Assembly: GCF_000218895.1 (NCBI RefSeq)
Contig: NC_015703.1
Span: 4,043,001 to 4,107,000 of the forward strand
Direction: 5' to 3'
Origin: Runella slithyformis DSM 19594
Lineage (GTDB): Bacteria > Bacteroidota > Bacteroidia > Cytophagales > Spirosomataceae
Length of the DNA: 64,000 bases
Shown here in pieces: positions 16,716 to 25,571 of the stretch (its first letter is position 1; each line of letters starts with the position of its first letter). The notes beneath the pieces were generated by a model, which did no database searches, was not told the origin of the DNA, and was given only the letters and a program-made list of their open reading frames with translations. A program made the translations under genes and the position numbers.

Positions 16716-18479
16716 TTACCCCATCACCTCTTTATACTGCATTCGATACAGATTGGCGTAAAATCCGCCGCGCTCCAGCAACTCGTCGTGCATACCTTTT
16801 TCCTGAATTTCTCCTTTATCGAGCACGATGATCTTATTGGCTTTCTGGATGGTACTCAACCGGTGCGCAATCACGATAGCGGTGCGGCCTTTCATCAGTT
16901 TTTCAATGGCATTCTGAATCAATTCTTCCGTTTCGGTATCGACCGACGACGTAGCCTCGTCCAACACGATGATTTTGGGGTCGTGAACCAGTGCCCGAAC
17001 GAACGAGATCAATTGGCGTTGTCCTACCGAAAGCGTAGCGCCGCGCTCCATAACGTTATAATCATAGCCTCCGGGCAGGCGCTCGATAAATTCGTGCGCG
17101 CCCACCAACTGCGCGGCTTCGATGATCCGGGCGCGGCTGATGGAGGTATTGCCCAGTGTGATATTGTTATGGATGGTGTCCGAGAATAAGAACACGTCCT
17201 GCAATACTACTCCGATATTGCGCCGCAAAGCGCCCAGTTCATATTCATGAATTTCGGTGCCGTCGATCAGGATATCGCCTTTATTGATGTCATAAAAACG
17301 GCTCAACAGGTTAATGACCGACGATTTACCCGCGCCCGTAGCCCCCACAAACGCAATGGTTTCTCCCTCTTTTACGTCAAATGAAATATCTTTCAATACG
17401 TATTCTTCGTCGTTGTAGGCAAACCAAACGTTTTTAAAAGAAACCTCACCGCGCAGGGTTTCCGGGGCAAAAGTACCGTTGTTGACCGTGAACTCGTGGC
17501 TGTCCAACAGTTTCAGAATACGGTCAGTACTCACGATTCCCATCTGAAGGGTATTGAAACGGTCGGCCAACATGCGTATCGGGCGGAAAAAGAGGCCGAT
17601 AAAAATGATAAAGGCCGTAACGGTACCAAAAGTGACATTATAATGCATGATCTCACGGGCACCGTACCAAACCACCAATCCGGTAGCTGCTGCCGCAATC
17701 ACATCGGCCACGGGATAATAGACGGAGTAGTACCATATAGAACGAATGTTGGCATCGCGGTGAACGGTGTTGATCCGTTCAAATTTACGGTATTCGGTTT
17801 TTTCGGCACTGAAGATCTGCACGATGTTCATGCCTGTAATGTGCTCCTGAACAAACGAATTGAGGTTGGATACCGCCGTACGTACTTCGTTGAACGAATC
17901 CTTGATCTTTTCTTTGAAAATATACGTACTGACCAGCATAAAGGGCACGGTAGCCAGACTGATGAGCGAAAGACGCCAATCAGTGTAAAACATCACTCCG
18001 ATAATCAAAACCAACTGCAAAATATCTCCCGCCACGGCCGCCATGCCGTCGCTGAATACATCGGAAAGGGTTTCCACGTCAGAGACGGTACGCGTCACCA
18101 ATCGGCCGATGGGGGTATTGTCGAAGAATTTCAGGCGTAGGCCCATGATCTTTTCATATACCTGTACGCGAATGTCACGAATGATATTTTGTCCCAGCCA
18201 ACCCGCCAGATAGGTATTGGCAAATTGAATCAGCGCTTGTACCAGCAAAATACCGATCATGATCAACAGCATGACCGCAAGGCCGTTATAATCACCGTTG
18301 GCGATTTGATTATCAATGGTATAACGAATCAACAGTGGGCTCAACGGCGACAGAAAAGCGCTCAATAAAATGATGGCAACCAGTAAATAAAATTGTTTTT
18401 GGTAAGGCTTAATGAAGGTATAAAGACGGCGAAGGGTAGGCCAGTCAACTATTTTTCCGCTTTTTTGTTCTTCGTTCAT
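16716..18479 (-). CDS. ABC exporter, fused permease and ATPase (MsbA/multidrug type)
   Basis: I chose the ATG at 18477-18479 (MNEEQKSGK), giving 587 residues. The frame is open further, to 18623, but that extension is not family-like. Six membrane helices occupy about residues 20-320. The nucleotide-binding domain has Walker A GATGAGKSS, signature LSVGQRQ, Walker B IIVLDEATSSVD and the H-loop AHRLST. Such half-transporters dimerise and flip lipids or drugs outward. The substrate is not evident, although a lipid A role like MsbA is possible. Confidence 0.88.
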   Translation of the reverse strand: MNEEQKSGKIVDWPTLRRLYTFIKPYQKQFYLLVAIILLSAFLSPLSPLLIRYTIDNQIANGDYNGLAVMLLIMIGILLVQALIQFANTYLAGWLGQNIIRDIRVQVYEKIMGLRLKFFDNTPIGRLVTRTVSDVETLSDVFSDGMAAVAGDILQLVLIIGVMFYTDWRLSLISLATVPFMLVSTYIFKEKIKDSFNEVRTAVSNLNSFVQEHITGMNIVQIFSAEKTEYRKFERINTVHRDANIRSIWYYSVYYPVADVIAAAATGLVVWYGAREIMHYNVTFGTVTAFIIFIGLFFRPIRMLADRFNTLQMGIVSTDRILKLLDSHEFTVNNGTFAPETLRGEVSFKNVWFAYNDEEYVLKDISFDVKEGETIAFVGATGAGKSSVINLLSRFYDINKGDILIDGTEIHEYELGALRRNIGVVLQDVFLFSDTIHNNITLGNTSISRARIIEAAQLVGAHEFIERLPGGYDYNVMERGATLSVGQRQLISFVRALVHDPKIIVLDEATSSVDTETEELIQNAIEKLMKGRTAIVIAHRLSTIQKANKIIVLDKGEIQEKGMHDELLERGGFYANLYRMQYKEVMG

Positions 18480-18750
18480 AATGGGCCAAAAGAAGGTTTC
18501 GAAAATGGGTAACACCAAAAAAGTAAGGAAAGTTACAAAATTTCGGCTACAATCTCCGTTGACCGCCTTTTCAAAAGATCGTCGTAAAATGAGCCGCTTT
18601 TGGTACCGGTAAGTGACGCTCAAAAGGGCGAAGCCGTTCCCTCATTTCATTCGTTTTTTGCCTCATTGGTGTTAGTAAAACGACAGATATTCAGTATCTT
18701 GCCAACTAAGTAAACGATTTTGGAAGCGAAAAGGCACTGAGACGCTGACC

Positions 18751-21700
18751 ATGAGAGCGGTATTTTTATTTATTTTTTCTATAACGGGAGTATATGGATT
18801 GATGGGTCAGACATCTTCCGCAAATGCCTGGATAAAGTATGAATTACCCTACTTTAAAATTACCGTTAAGGGAGAGGGGATTTATAGGATCACCGGCGCA
18901 CAACTGTTCGCGGCAGGTTTTCCGGTGACTGCGACCACCGATAATATCGCTCTTTTTTACCGGGGAGAGGAAGTCGCCGTCAACGTAGCAGGTACTCAAA
19001 ACGGCAAGCTGGTCGAAGGCAGTTACATCGAATTTTTTACCCAAGGCAATACCGGCATTCAGGATAGTTTGGTCTACCGCCCTCACTCGGCCCGACCGCC
19101 CACGACTTTCAGTTTGTACAGCGACGAATGCCACTATTTCCTGACCGTCGACCCCAACCGTAAAGGGAAACGAATGGAAGAGATCAGGTATCAGCCCGCC
19201 AATGCGCCGTTGGAAGCGTTCCATCTGGAACACCAAATAAAGCAGTATCAGGACGAATGGTCGTTCAATAACAGCAATGGCCTGGTGCCTTTTTTGCAGC
19301 AGAGTTATTACGAAAACGGTGAAAGTCGGACCGGGAAAATGATTCAGCGGGATTCGTTGGCAAAATTCAATATTTCGCTTTCCCAACGGGTAAAAACATC
19401 TGATTATCCTATTCAATTGAAGGCATTAATCAACGGCCGTTTTGATTCCTATCATCTCATTGATGCGATGGTGGAGCAACGCAGATTTGCTACGTTGAAC
19501 TTTTCCGGTTTCGGTCATTATTCGGTCAGTACGACCGTTGAGGAAGATGAGCTTCGGACCAACGATGAGGTGACGCTGGGTCTGAAATCGCCACTGAACA
19601 GTCAGTACGAGCTCTATTCCCTGACGCGCTGTGAAGTGATTTATCCTCAGCGGTTTGATATGACGGGCAAAAGCGCCAAGTACTTTTATTTAGTGCCTAA
19701 TGCTTCCAATCAATCGACCGTTGGCATTGAAGGGCTGTCTGCTGCGAACGGAAATTCTCCCCTCATGTACGATGTTACCCAACCGTTGGTACCACGGATT
19801 TTGGAAGCGCAGTTGACCGCCAATCGTTGGCAGGCAACAGTGCCCGGCTCCGCGCGTGAACGAACGTTGTTTGTCACGACAGTGGCGCAATCGGTTGCTT
19901 CTATCAGGAAGGTGAATTTTACTTCATATGCTGTGGGTTCCAACTATTTGATCATTACCCACAAAGCCTTAGAGGGTGCTTCTCGGGCGTATGCCGCCTA
20001 TCGAGCCTCCGCCGAAGGTGGAAGTCATCAGGTGCTGATCGCCGATATGGAGCAATTGACCGACCAGTTCAATTACGGAGAGCGCGGTCCGTTGGGAATT
20101 CGTCATTTTCTTGACTATCAACTGCGCGACGGCCAAAAAGATAAATACCTGTTGCTCATCGGGAATGGCGTCAGTTTTCCGGAGGTATTAAAAACCTGGC
20201 AGGACCGTGACTTTGTTTCTACTTTTGGGTACCCCGGCTCAGACGTGCTTTTGTCGGCAGGATTGGGAGCCGCTAACCTCGATGCTCCCACGTTCAGAAC
20301 GGGACGTATATGTGCAGCGACTAACCAACAGGTGCTGGCGTACCTGAATAAGGTAAAAGAATTTGAGAAACGGGTACCGACATTATCCAACAAAAATATC
20401 CTTCATTTGAGCGGAGGAAAAACGCCCGAAGAGATCAGGCAGTTGAAATCTATCCTGGAAGTCTTGGAACCCATTGCCGAAAAATCAGCACTGGGCGGCT
20501 CGGTGGAGGCTTTTTCCAAACGCACCAACGAGCCGGTCGAAAATGTTTCCATTGCCAAACAGGTCAATGAGGGCTTGGGAATGATCACGTTCATGGGGCA
20601 TGCTTCTCCAACCGTTCCTGATGTAAACATTGGTTATGCGTCTGACCCAACGGTGCAACTCTCCAACAAGGGCAACTATCCTTTTATGTATTTTAACGGC
20701 TGTGGGGTAGGAAATGTCTTTTATCGCTATGCGACCCTGGCTGCCGATTGGCTCCTGACCCCCGACAAAGGGGCGATCGGTGTTCTTTCCAATTCGTTTT
20801 GGAGTTATCCGACCGTTTCCGGCAAATACCTGACTTCCCTGTATACGGCCCTGTTTGACCGCGAAGCCACTTTGGGGAAACCCATCGGTGAAATACTTCA
20901 AAAAGTCAGTCATGACATGGCAGTTGTTTCAAAAGACCCTTTTGACTTGGCCAATATCCATCAGCTGATTCTTCTGGGCGACCCGGCGGTGGTGTTGTTT
21001 AAGCTCAATAAACCCGATTATGCCGTTGCCTTCAAAGGATTGTTTCTCCAAAGTTCTACACCCTTCGGACAGGCGGATTCTTTGAACGTGGGGGTAGTGG
21101 TAACCAATACCGGCAAAGCGGAACCCGCAGGTACTCTCTTAACAATAGCGCTGAAACTGACAGAAGCCAACGAAACCGCAACGGCCAATACCTATTTTCT
21201 GAAAGCTCCTGCAAGGAAGGATACATTTTTTTTGCGCATTAGAAAACCGGCTACCATAAAAAATATACAGGTCATGCTTGATGCCGCACAGCAAATTGAG
21301 GAGTTTGACGAAAAAAATAATCGGGCAGAACTCGCTCTTGTCTGGGAGCAGATAGCACAATATACGGAATATCCGGTCAATACCGCCTCCGATCGGATAA
21401 ACCCTACACTGGAAGTCGCCGTCGACGGCCGGGTGATACCCAATGGGGCATTTGTATCGTCGGCCCCCACGATTCAGGTGCTTTTGCGGGATGATAATCC
21501 GCTGGAGTTGGATACCAATTTGGTGCAGTTGTACCTTAAATCCTGTGATGCCTGCGCGTTTAGCCTCATACCGAGTACTAAAGCCATATATACATTACAA
21601 ACGCTTCAAAGTCTTCAGGTTCAGTATAGGCCCGGGATACTTCCGGCGGGAAGTTATGAGTTACTGGTGCAGGGAAAAGATGCCAATGGCAACGCCGCCG

Positions 21701-21999
21701 GAGCTCCGTACCGCATACGGTTCAGGATTGGCAATGAACCCCCAACGTTATCGGTGGCGGTAGCGCCCAATCCAACGCAGTATTACGTAAAATTCTTGCT
21801 TGAATGGTACGGGACCATGGCTTCGGAAGCCATACTGCGCATTTTTAACGGACAGGGTAAGTTGGAAAAGGAACTCAGCTTTACTCCTGTAATGGGCGTA
21901 AATGAGCTGTACTGGCAAGACCCGCCTGCACCGGGTGTTTATACCTATCAATGTACGATCGGAGAAAAACGCAGTACAGGGAAGTTTACCGTGCAATAA
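18751..21999 (+). CDS. C25-family cysteine peptidase with T9SS C-terminal sorting domain (PorU2-like)
   Basis: The 1082-residue protein has a signal peptide, a long N-terminal beta domain, and a gingipain-type catalytic core with His617 in FMGHASP and Cys651 in NGCGVGN. C25 peptidases use a His/Cys dyad. Immunoglobulin-like segments follow (about 755-1000), and the last 80 residues form a T9SS-type sorting domain (APNP start, GVNELYW, GVYTYQC, GKFTV end). The protein is therefore either a secreted protease or a PorU-like sortase that removes such domains. It sits about 29 kb from the porP-gld genes. Its 3' end faces the lipoprotein gene at 22005. Confidence 0.82.
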   Translation: MRAVFLFIFSITGVYGLMGQTSSANAWIKYELPYFKITVKGEGIYRITGAQLFAAGFPVTATTDNIALFYRGEEVAVNVAGTQNGKLVEGSYIEFFTQGNTGIQDSLVYRPHSARPPTTFSLYSDECHYFLTVDPNRKGKRMEEIRYQPANAPLEAFHLEHQIKQYQDEWSFNNSNGLVPFLQQSYYENGESRTGKMIQRDSLAKFNISLSQRVKTSDYPIQLKALINGRFDSYHLIDAMVEQRRFATLNFSGFGHYSVSTTVEEDELRTNDEVTLGLKSPLNSQYELYSLTRCEVIYPQRFDMTGKSAKYFYLVPNASNQSTVGIEGLSAANGNSPLMYDVTQPLVPRILEAQLTANRWQATVPGSARERTLFVTTVAQSVASIRKVNFTSYAVGSNYLIITHKALEGASRAYAAYRASAEGGSHQVLIADMEQLTDQFNYGERGPLGIRHFLDYQLRDGQKDKYLLLIGNGVSFPEVLKTWQDRDFVSTFGYPGSDVLLSAGLGAANLDAPTFRTGRICAATNQQVLAYLNKVKEFEKRVPTLSNKNILHLSGGKTPEEIRQLKSILEVLEPIAEKSALGGSVEAFSKRTNEPVENVSIAKQVNEGLGMITFMGHASPTVPDVNIGYASDPTVQLSNKGNYPFMYFNGCGVGNVFYRYATLAADWLLTPDKGAIGVLSNSFWSYPTVSGKYLTSLYTALFDREATLGKPIGEILQKVSHDMAVVSKDPFDLANIHQLILLGDPAVVLFKLNKPDYAVAFKGLFLQSSTPFGQADSLNVGVVVTNTGKAEPAGTLLTIALKLTEANETATANTYFLKAPARKDTFFLRIRKPATIKNIQVMLDAAQQIEEFDEKNNRAELALVWEQIAQYTEYPVNTASDRINPTLEVAVDGRVIPNGAFVSSAPTIQVLLRDDNPLELDTNLVQLYLKSCDACAFSLIPSTKAIYTLQTLQSLQVQYRPGILPAGSYELLVQGKDANGNAAGAPYRIRFRIGNEPPTLSVAVAPNPTQYYVKFLLEWYGTMASEAILRIFNGQGKLEKELSFTPVMGVNELYWQDPPAPGVYTYQCTIGEKRSTGKFTVQ

Positions 22000-22004
22000 T
22001 CTCC

Positions 22005-22694
22005 TCATTCTTTGCCGTAAGCCACTATTCTCAGGACCTTTTGGGTGCCGGATTCGATGATTCCCTTTCCGAGGCAATTGGGCGTTTGGCAGTAGTTCAG
22101 TGCGGTGTTTTCTTTATATATCAGGCCAACGGCCGGCGCATAGCGTTCTGTAAACCTCACCAATGTGACCAGGCTGGAATCATTTTGTTGAATGATATGC
22201 AGGCTTTCCGGGAAGGAAAGAGCATTGATGGTAAACGGCGTTTTGATGAAACGCGCTTCGTACGTTTGAGGAGGCAAAGTGTTATAGTGATTACCGTTCC
22301 AGTTGAGCCCCTCGTACAGTGGGAAGACCATTTTTACCAACGGCAGGTTATTTTCTACTTTGACGGCACGGTCGGGTAGGAGATAGGCAAAACCTGCCGA
22401 ATCCGCCGTCCAATTTTGTTGGGCCGTAGTGCGTCGATAGCGTTGGATCTGATACTGCAATTGTCCGCCGGCACCTACGGTCTCCGAACCGCATACTTCT
22501 TTCAGAAAATAAGAAGACAGCACGGGCGTTTTGCCCACGGCATAAGACGCCTCCTGTACTGCGTATTCCACAAAACGCCCGGTTTCGAGCGGGAAATAAC
22601 GATATTCCGTTTCTACGGGGCCCGTAGGCGAGTCGGTACATCCTGCCGTCAACATGACCGAAATAAGGAACAAAACAGTAATACTATTCTTCAC
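22005..22694 (-). CDS. Lipoprotein of unknown function, coupled to the asparagine-synthetase-like gene
   Basis: The 229-residue protein has a lipoprotein signal (MLTAGC) followed by a beta-rich region containing two spaced cysteines (NYCQTPNC). Its ATG overlaps the 3' end of the cyclase-like gene by 11 bp, so the two are translationally coupled and probably act in the same process. No family is recognised. Its membership in the lasso-like cluster is supported only by this overlap. Confidence 0.7.
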   Translation of the reverse strand: MKNSITVLFLISVMLTAGCTDSPTGPVETEYRYFPLETGRFVEYAVQEASYAVGKTPVLSSYFLKEVCGSETVGAGGQLQYQIQRYRRTTAQQNWTADSAGFAYLLPDRAVKVENNLPLVKMVFPLYEGLNWNGNHYNTLPPQTYEARFIKTPFTINALSFPESLHIIQQNDSSLVTLVRFTERYAPAVGLIYKENTALNYCQTPNCLGKGIIESGTQKVLRIVAYGKE

Positions 22695-24690
22695 GATTTT
22701 TCAATTGGTCTAACCATATTCCCAAATATAAGACTCTATTGGCGGAGTTGCAGTGGCTCATTTTATTAAAAACGGGAATTTTGGGGTTAAAAATAAGGTC
22801 TTTTATCTGTAGAAAATGGGTACGGTTCACCCAACGCCACAGGGTATGTTCTTCCGTAAATACCTCTTGAGTTTGCAGATAGAGTTCTTTAAACGTGAGC
22901 AATCCATATTCGTTGAAGCAGGTTTTGAATCCTCGGGTGCGTACTTCTTCGGGTAAAATTCCTTTCAATGCCCGTCGAAGGCTTTCCCGGCCCATTCCAT
23001 CGCCAAATTTCATCCGTTCGGGAATGGCTAACGACAATTCCACCAATTTTTCATCAAAAAAAGGATGTGCATACGCGTGCCCGTAGTGTAAGCCGATATG
23101 ATACATTTGTTCGATGACATCTATATATGCCTGATTAGTAATGGCTCTGAATTGAAATACATATTCATCCTCCATCGTTTGGTACAGGGCTTCGGCGTTG
23201 GTATCCGGCTCACCCGAATAATATACTAACTCATTGGTCAGAAGTGAGCCGAGCGGGCGTCGGTGAAATTTTGAGACGATGATTCCCTGTATAAACTGCA
23301 TAAAATCAGTGTAGGAAAAGGCAAATTTGCGCCTGATCAATTGTGCCGTTTGGAAAAATTGACTCAGGTTTTTTGTCTTAAGGATTTTCCACAATTCCTT
23401 ATAAAAAAAGTATTGGCGGTAGCGATATTCCCGTTGCTCAGGAGTTAATAAAAGCCAATCGGGGTCAAGGGTTCGTAAGTCCCGCGCAGTAGCATAGGCC
23501 TTCAGAGCCCATTGCAGATTGGTCCAGTCCCGGGTCTGAAAGTAAGTGTCCAACAATTGATTGCCATGTCCCACGACCGAGTCGCCGTCGTGACCCGTCA
23601 GCATCAGGTCGCACCCGATGGCTTTGGCCTGATCGGCACTCGCCAAAAGAAATCCTGAGGCCGTGACAAAATGATCGGGCCGGTCAAATAACTCCGTGAG
23701 TTGGCTGAGGGCTTCGTACATGTTTTGCCGGGGATGAACTTCAAAATGACGCGGGTGAATTTTTTTGACGACCGAATCCACATAGAACGTTTCGTCGGTT
23801 GACGCAACGCCCGGATTGACGTAAAAAGTAGCAACGGATTCGCGAAACTGCCTCGCGACGCAGGCAATCGAAGAAGAGTCCAGGCCACCGCTCAAATGCG
23901 TACCAACGGTGTTAAATCCATCAATACACCGTTCTACAGAAGCAAAAAATAAGGTTTTGAACTGTTCGATACGTTCGCTTTCGGTATGATTTCGAAATTG
24001 CCCCGGGTCTAAGGTCCAATAGGCTTCCTGCATGACGGTACTGCCTTTTATGTGCAGCACATGACCGGGCAAAGCCGCCTTTACATTACGGTAAAAAGTA
24101 CGGTCGCTAAAGGGCTGATAGGAAGAAGGAGGCGTCAGGTACTCTTTTATTTTTTGAGGGTCAAGGCCGGCAATGTTTTTTGTAAATTTGGATAAGGCAG
24201 CTATACGATCAGCAAAACAAAAAAAGCCGTTGGGCTGAAAAATGTAGTAAAAAGGAAGCAATCCGAATCGGTCCCGGAAAACCCACAACTGCCTGCTTGG
24301 CCGCTCCCAAATCAGAAGGCTGAATTCACCGGTTAAATATTCGGTCAATTGTGTGCCCCAACGGCTAAACGCCAGGCGAATAAGCGCAGCATCATTTTCT
24401 TTTTTCTGAGGGAAAAGGTTACCTAAAAATTCCTGATTTCGTTTACCCAAAATGGCTAAAACGGCATATTCGGGCGTAATATCTACCGCTGAGGGAGTTG
24501 TGCGTATTTCTCCTTCTTCAAACAGACATACATTCTGACCTTCACAGCCATCCAATTTCCGGGCCGCAAGCAGAGAGTCGATGTAAACGATTCCTGAAAA
24601 ACGAGATGAGGGTTTCACGAAAGTAGGGTATCTAATGCCGATGATAATGTACTGCTTTTTCGGTAAATTAAAAAACCGCCCGAATGGCAC
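22684..24690 (-). CDS. Asparagine-synthetase-related protein (lasso-cyclase-like)
   Basis: At up to 668 residues this is an AsnB-type protein. The degenerate N-terminal amidotransferase region lacks an N-terminal Cys2 nucleophile, and the synthetase domain has the ATP-pyrophosphatase loop SGGLDSS (about 267-273). Lasso cyclases (McjC/LarC-like) use this fold to adenylate an Asp/Glu side chain and close a macrolactam. The longest start is GTG at 24690, which lies inside a hairpin with a T-run, so a downstream start may be used. Divergent PqqD-, B2- and kinase-like genes give the assignment its weight. Glutamine-dependent amidation is unlikely without Cys2. Confidence 0.8.
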   Translation of the reverse strand: MPFGRFFNLPKKQYIIIGIRYPTFVKPSSRFSGIVYIDSLLAARKLDGCEGQNVCLFEEGEIRTTPSAVDITPEYAVLAILGKRNQEFLGNLFPQKKENDAALIRLAFSRWGTQLTEYLTGEFSLLIWERPSRQLWVFRDRFGLLPFYYIFQPNGFFCFADRIAALSKFTKNIAGLDPQKIKEYLTPPSSYQPFSDRTFYRNVKAALPGHVLHIKGSTVMQEAYWTLDPGQFRNHTESERIEQFKTLFFASVERCIDGFNTVGTHLSGGLDSSSIACVARQFRESVATFYVNPGVASTDETFYVDSVVKKIHPRHFEVHPRQNMYEALSQLTELFDRPDHFVTASGFLLASADQAKAIGCDLMLTGHDGDSVVGHGNQLLDTYFQTRDWTNLQWALKAYATARDLRTLDPDWLLLTPEQREYRYRQYFFYKELWKILKTKNLSQFFQTAQLIRRKFAFSYTDFMQFIQGIIVSKFHRRPLGSLLTNELVYYSGEPDTNAEALYQTMEDEYVFQFRAITNQAYIDVIEQMYHIGLHYGHAYAHPFFDEKLVELSLAIPERMKFGDGMGRESLRRALKGILPEEVRTRGFKTCFNEYGLLTFKELYLQTQEVFTEEHTLWRWVNRTHFLQIKDLIFNPKIPVFNKMSHCNSANRVLYLGIWLDQLKNREE

Positions 24691-24705
24691 GGAGGAACAT
24701 TCGGG
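24670..24705 (-). terminator. Terminator/attenuator-like hairpin at the start of the cyclase-like gene
   Basis: On the minus strand CCCGAATG and CATTCGGG form an 8-bp stem, followed by GCGG and a T6 run. The stem straddles the most upstream possible start of the cyclase-like gene. It would stop or attenuate a transcript entering from the divergent intergenic region. Confidence 0.6.
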
Positions 24706-24841
24706 TCATTTGGGGGCCTGTTTGATCAAAAACAGTGTAAATTATACCCTGAATTTTCTTTTTTTGACCAACTAATTTTTTCACATTTGGAAAGCAAAAT
24801 GCCATGTACAAATAAATCAGATAACTGAATCTAATCCTTTT

Positions 24842-25126
24842 ATGGACATTTCTCCAACACAAAAGTTTAAGCTTTCTTCGAATCAGGTATCTTCCAGCCT
24901 TGACAATGAAACCATCATTTTAAACCATGACGCAGGGGTTTATTATGGATTGGATGAAGTAGGTACCTTGGTCTGGGAACAATTGCAACAAAATCCGGCT
25001 ACGGTGGAAGAACTGACAAAAGTCATCGTAGAAGAATTTGACATTGACGAGTCTACCTGCGAAAACGATATCAAAGCATTGCTAAAGGAATTGATGGATG
25101 AAAAGCTGGTGGAGCCGGTTTATTAA
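24842..25126 (+). CDS. PqqD-like RiPP recognition element protein (lasso B1-like)
   Basis: This 94-residue protein matches the small PqqD fold: a beta-strand start, VSSSLDNETIILN, then GVYYGLDEVGTLVWEQL and a helical C-terminus with a CENDIKALLKELMDE helix. Such proteins bind the leader peptide of ribosomally made peptides and present it to modifying enzymes. Its 3' end overlaps the B2-like gene by 29 bp, so the two are coupled. This division into B1 and B2 genes is common in lasso peptide clusters outside proteobacteria. Confidence 0.85.
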   Translation: MDISPTQKFKLSSNQVSSSLDNETIILNHDAGVYYGLDEVGTLVWEQLQQNPATVEELTKVIVEEFDIDESTCENDIKALLKELMDEKLVEPVY

Positions 25127-25532
25127 ATGGCAGGCGCTGTCCCGGGCTGACCGTTGGCTGCTGCTTCGCGTAACGGTATGTGTCATTTTGGTCAAGTTGG
25201 GTCTAAAGGTGTTGCCTTTCAGGAGGTTTCGGATAGTTTATGGCCGATTCCTTTCCGGTGCTGCGGTACAAACTTACGATGCACTGTTTGTGGAGCAGTT
25301 GGTTTGGAGCGTTCGGGCGGTCGGTAATGCACTGCCCTTTGAGGTACTCTGCCTGCCGCAGGCACTGGCCGTAAAGTATTTTTTAAGGGGTGAATCGGAG
25401 TATGAATTGAAAATCGGAGTGTCAAACCATGATCAACTCTTCAGTGCCCATGCCTGGGTGGTCAAGGCAGACCAAACAGTGATCGGAGAGATTCCGAACA
25501 TCAGTTATGTGCCCTTATGGGCGTGGAACTGA
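25098..25532 (+). CDS. Lasso peptide biosynthesis B2-like protease (transglutaminase fold)
   Basis: The 144-residue protein has a hydrophobic N-terminal half and the two expected catalytic residues: Cys85 in CLPQALA and His118 in SAHAWV. A following acidic residue lies in GEIPN. In McjB/LarB2-type proteins this Cys-His pair cleaves the leader from the precursor peptide. The length is typical of stand-alone B2. The overlap with the PqqD-like gene supports a B1/B2 pair. Confidence 0.85.
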   Translation: MKSWWSRFIKWQALSRADRWLLLRVTVCVILVKLGLKVLPFRRFRIVYGRFLSGAAVQTYDALFVEQLVWSVRAVGNALPFEVLCLPQALAVKYFLRGESEYELKIGVSNHDQLFSAHAWVVKADQTVIGEIPNISYVPLWAWN

Positions 25533-25571
25533 TAGTATCTTAACCCTATTTATATTCATTTAATCAGCTGT

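Noticed and set aside
18480-18623. 48-residue N-terminal extension of the ABC exporter
   Set aside because: Basic and cysteine-containing, unlike family N-termini; the ATG at 18479 gives a standard length.
24684-24725. Plus-strand ATG peptide of 13 codons before the PqqD-like gene
   Set aside because: Far too short for a leader plus core and lies within the hairpin sequence.
24668-24862. Minus-strand 64-codon frame in the divergent gap as the lasso precursor
   Set aside because: No leader with Thr at -2 before a Gly core and no Asp/Glu at core positions 7-9; it also overlaps the PqqD-like start. Kept only as part of the attenuator observation.
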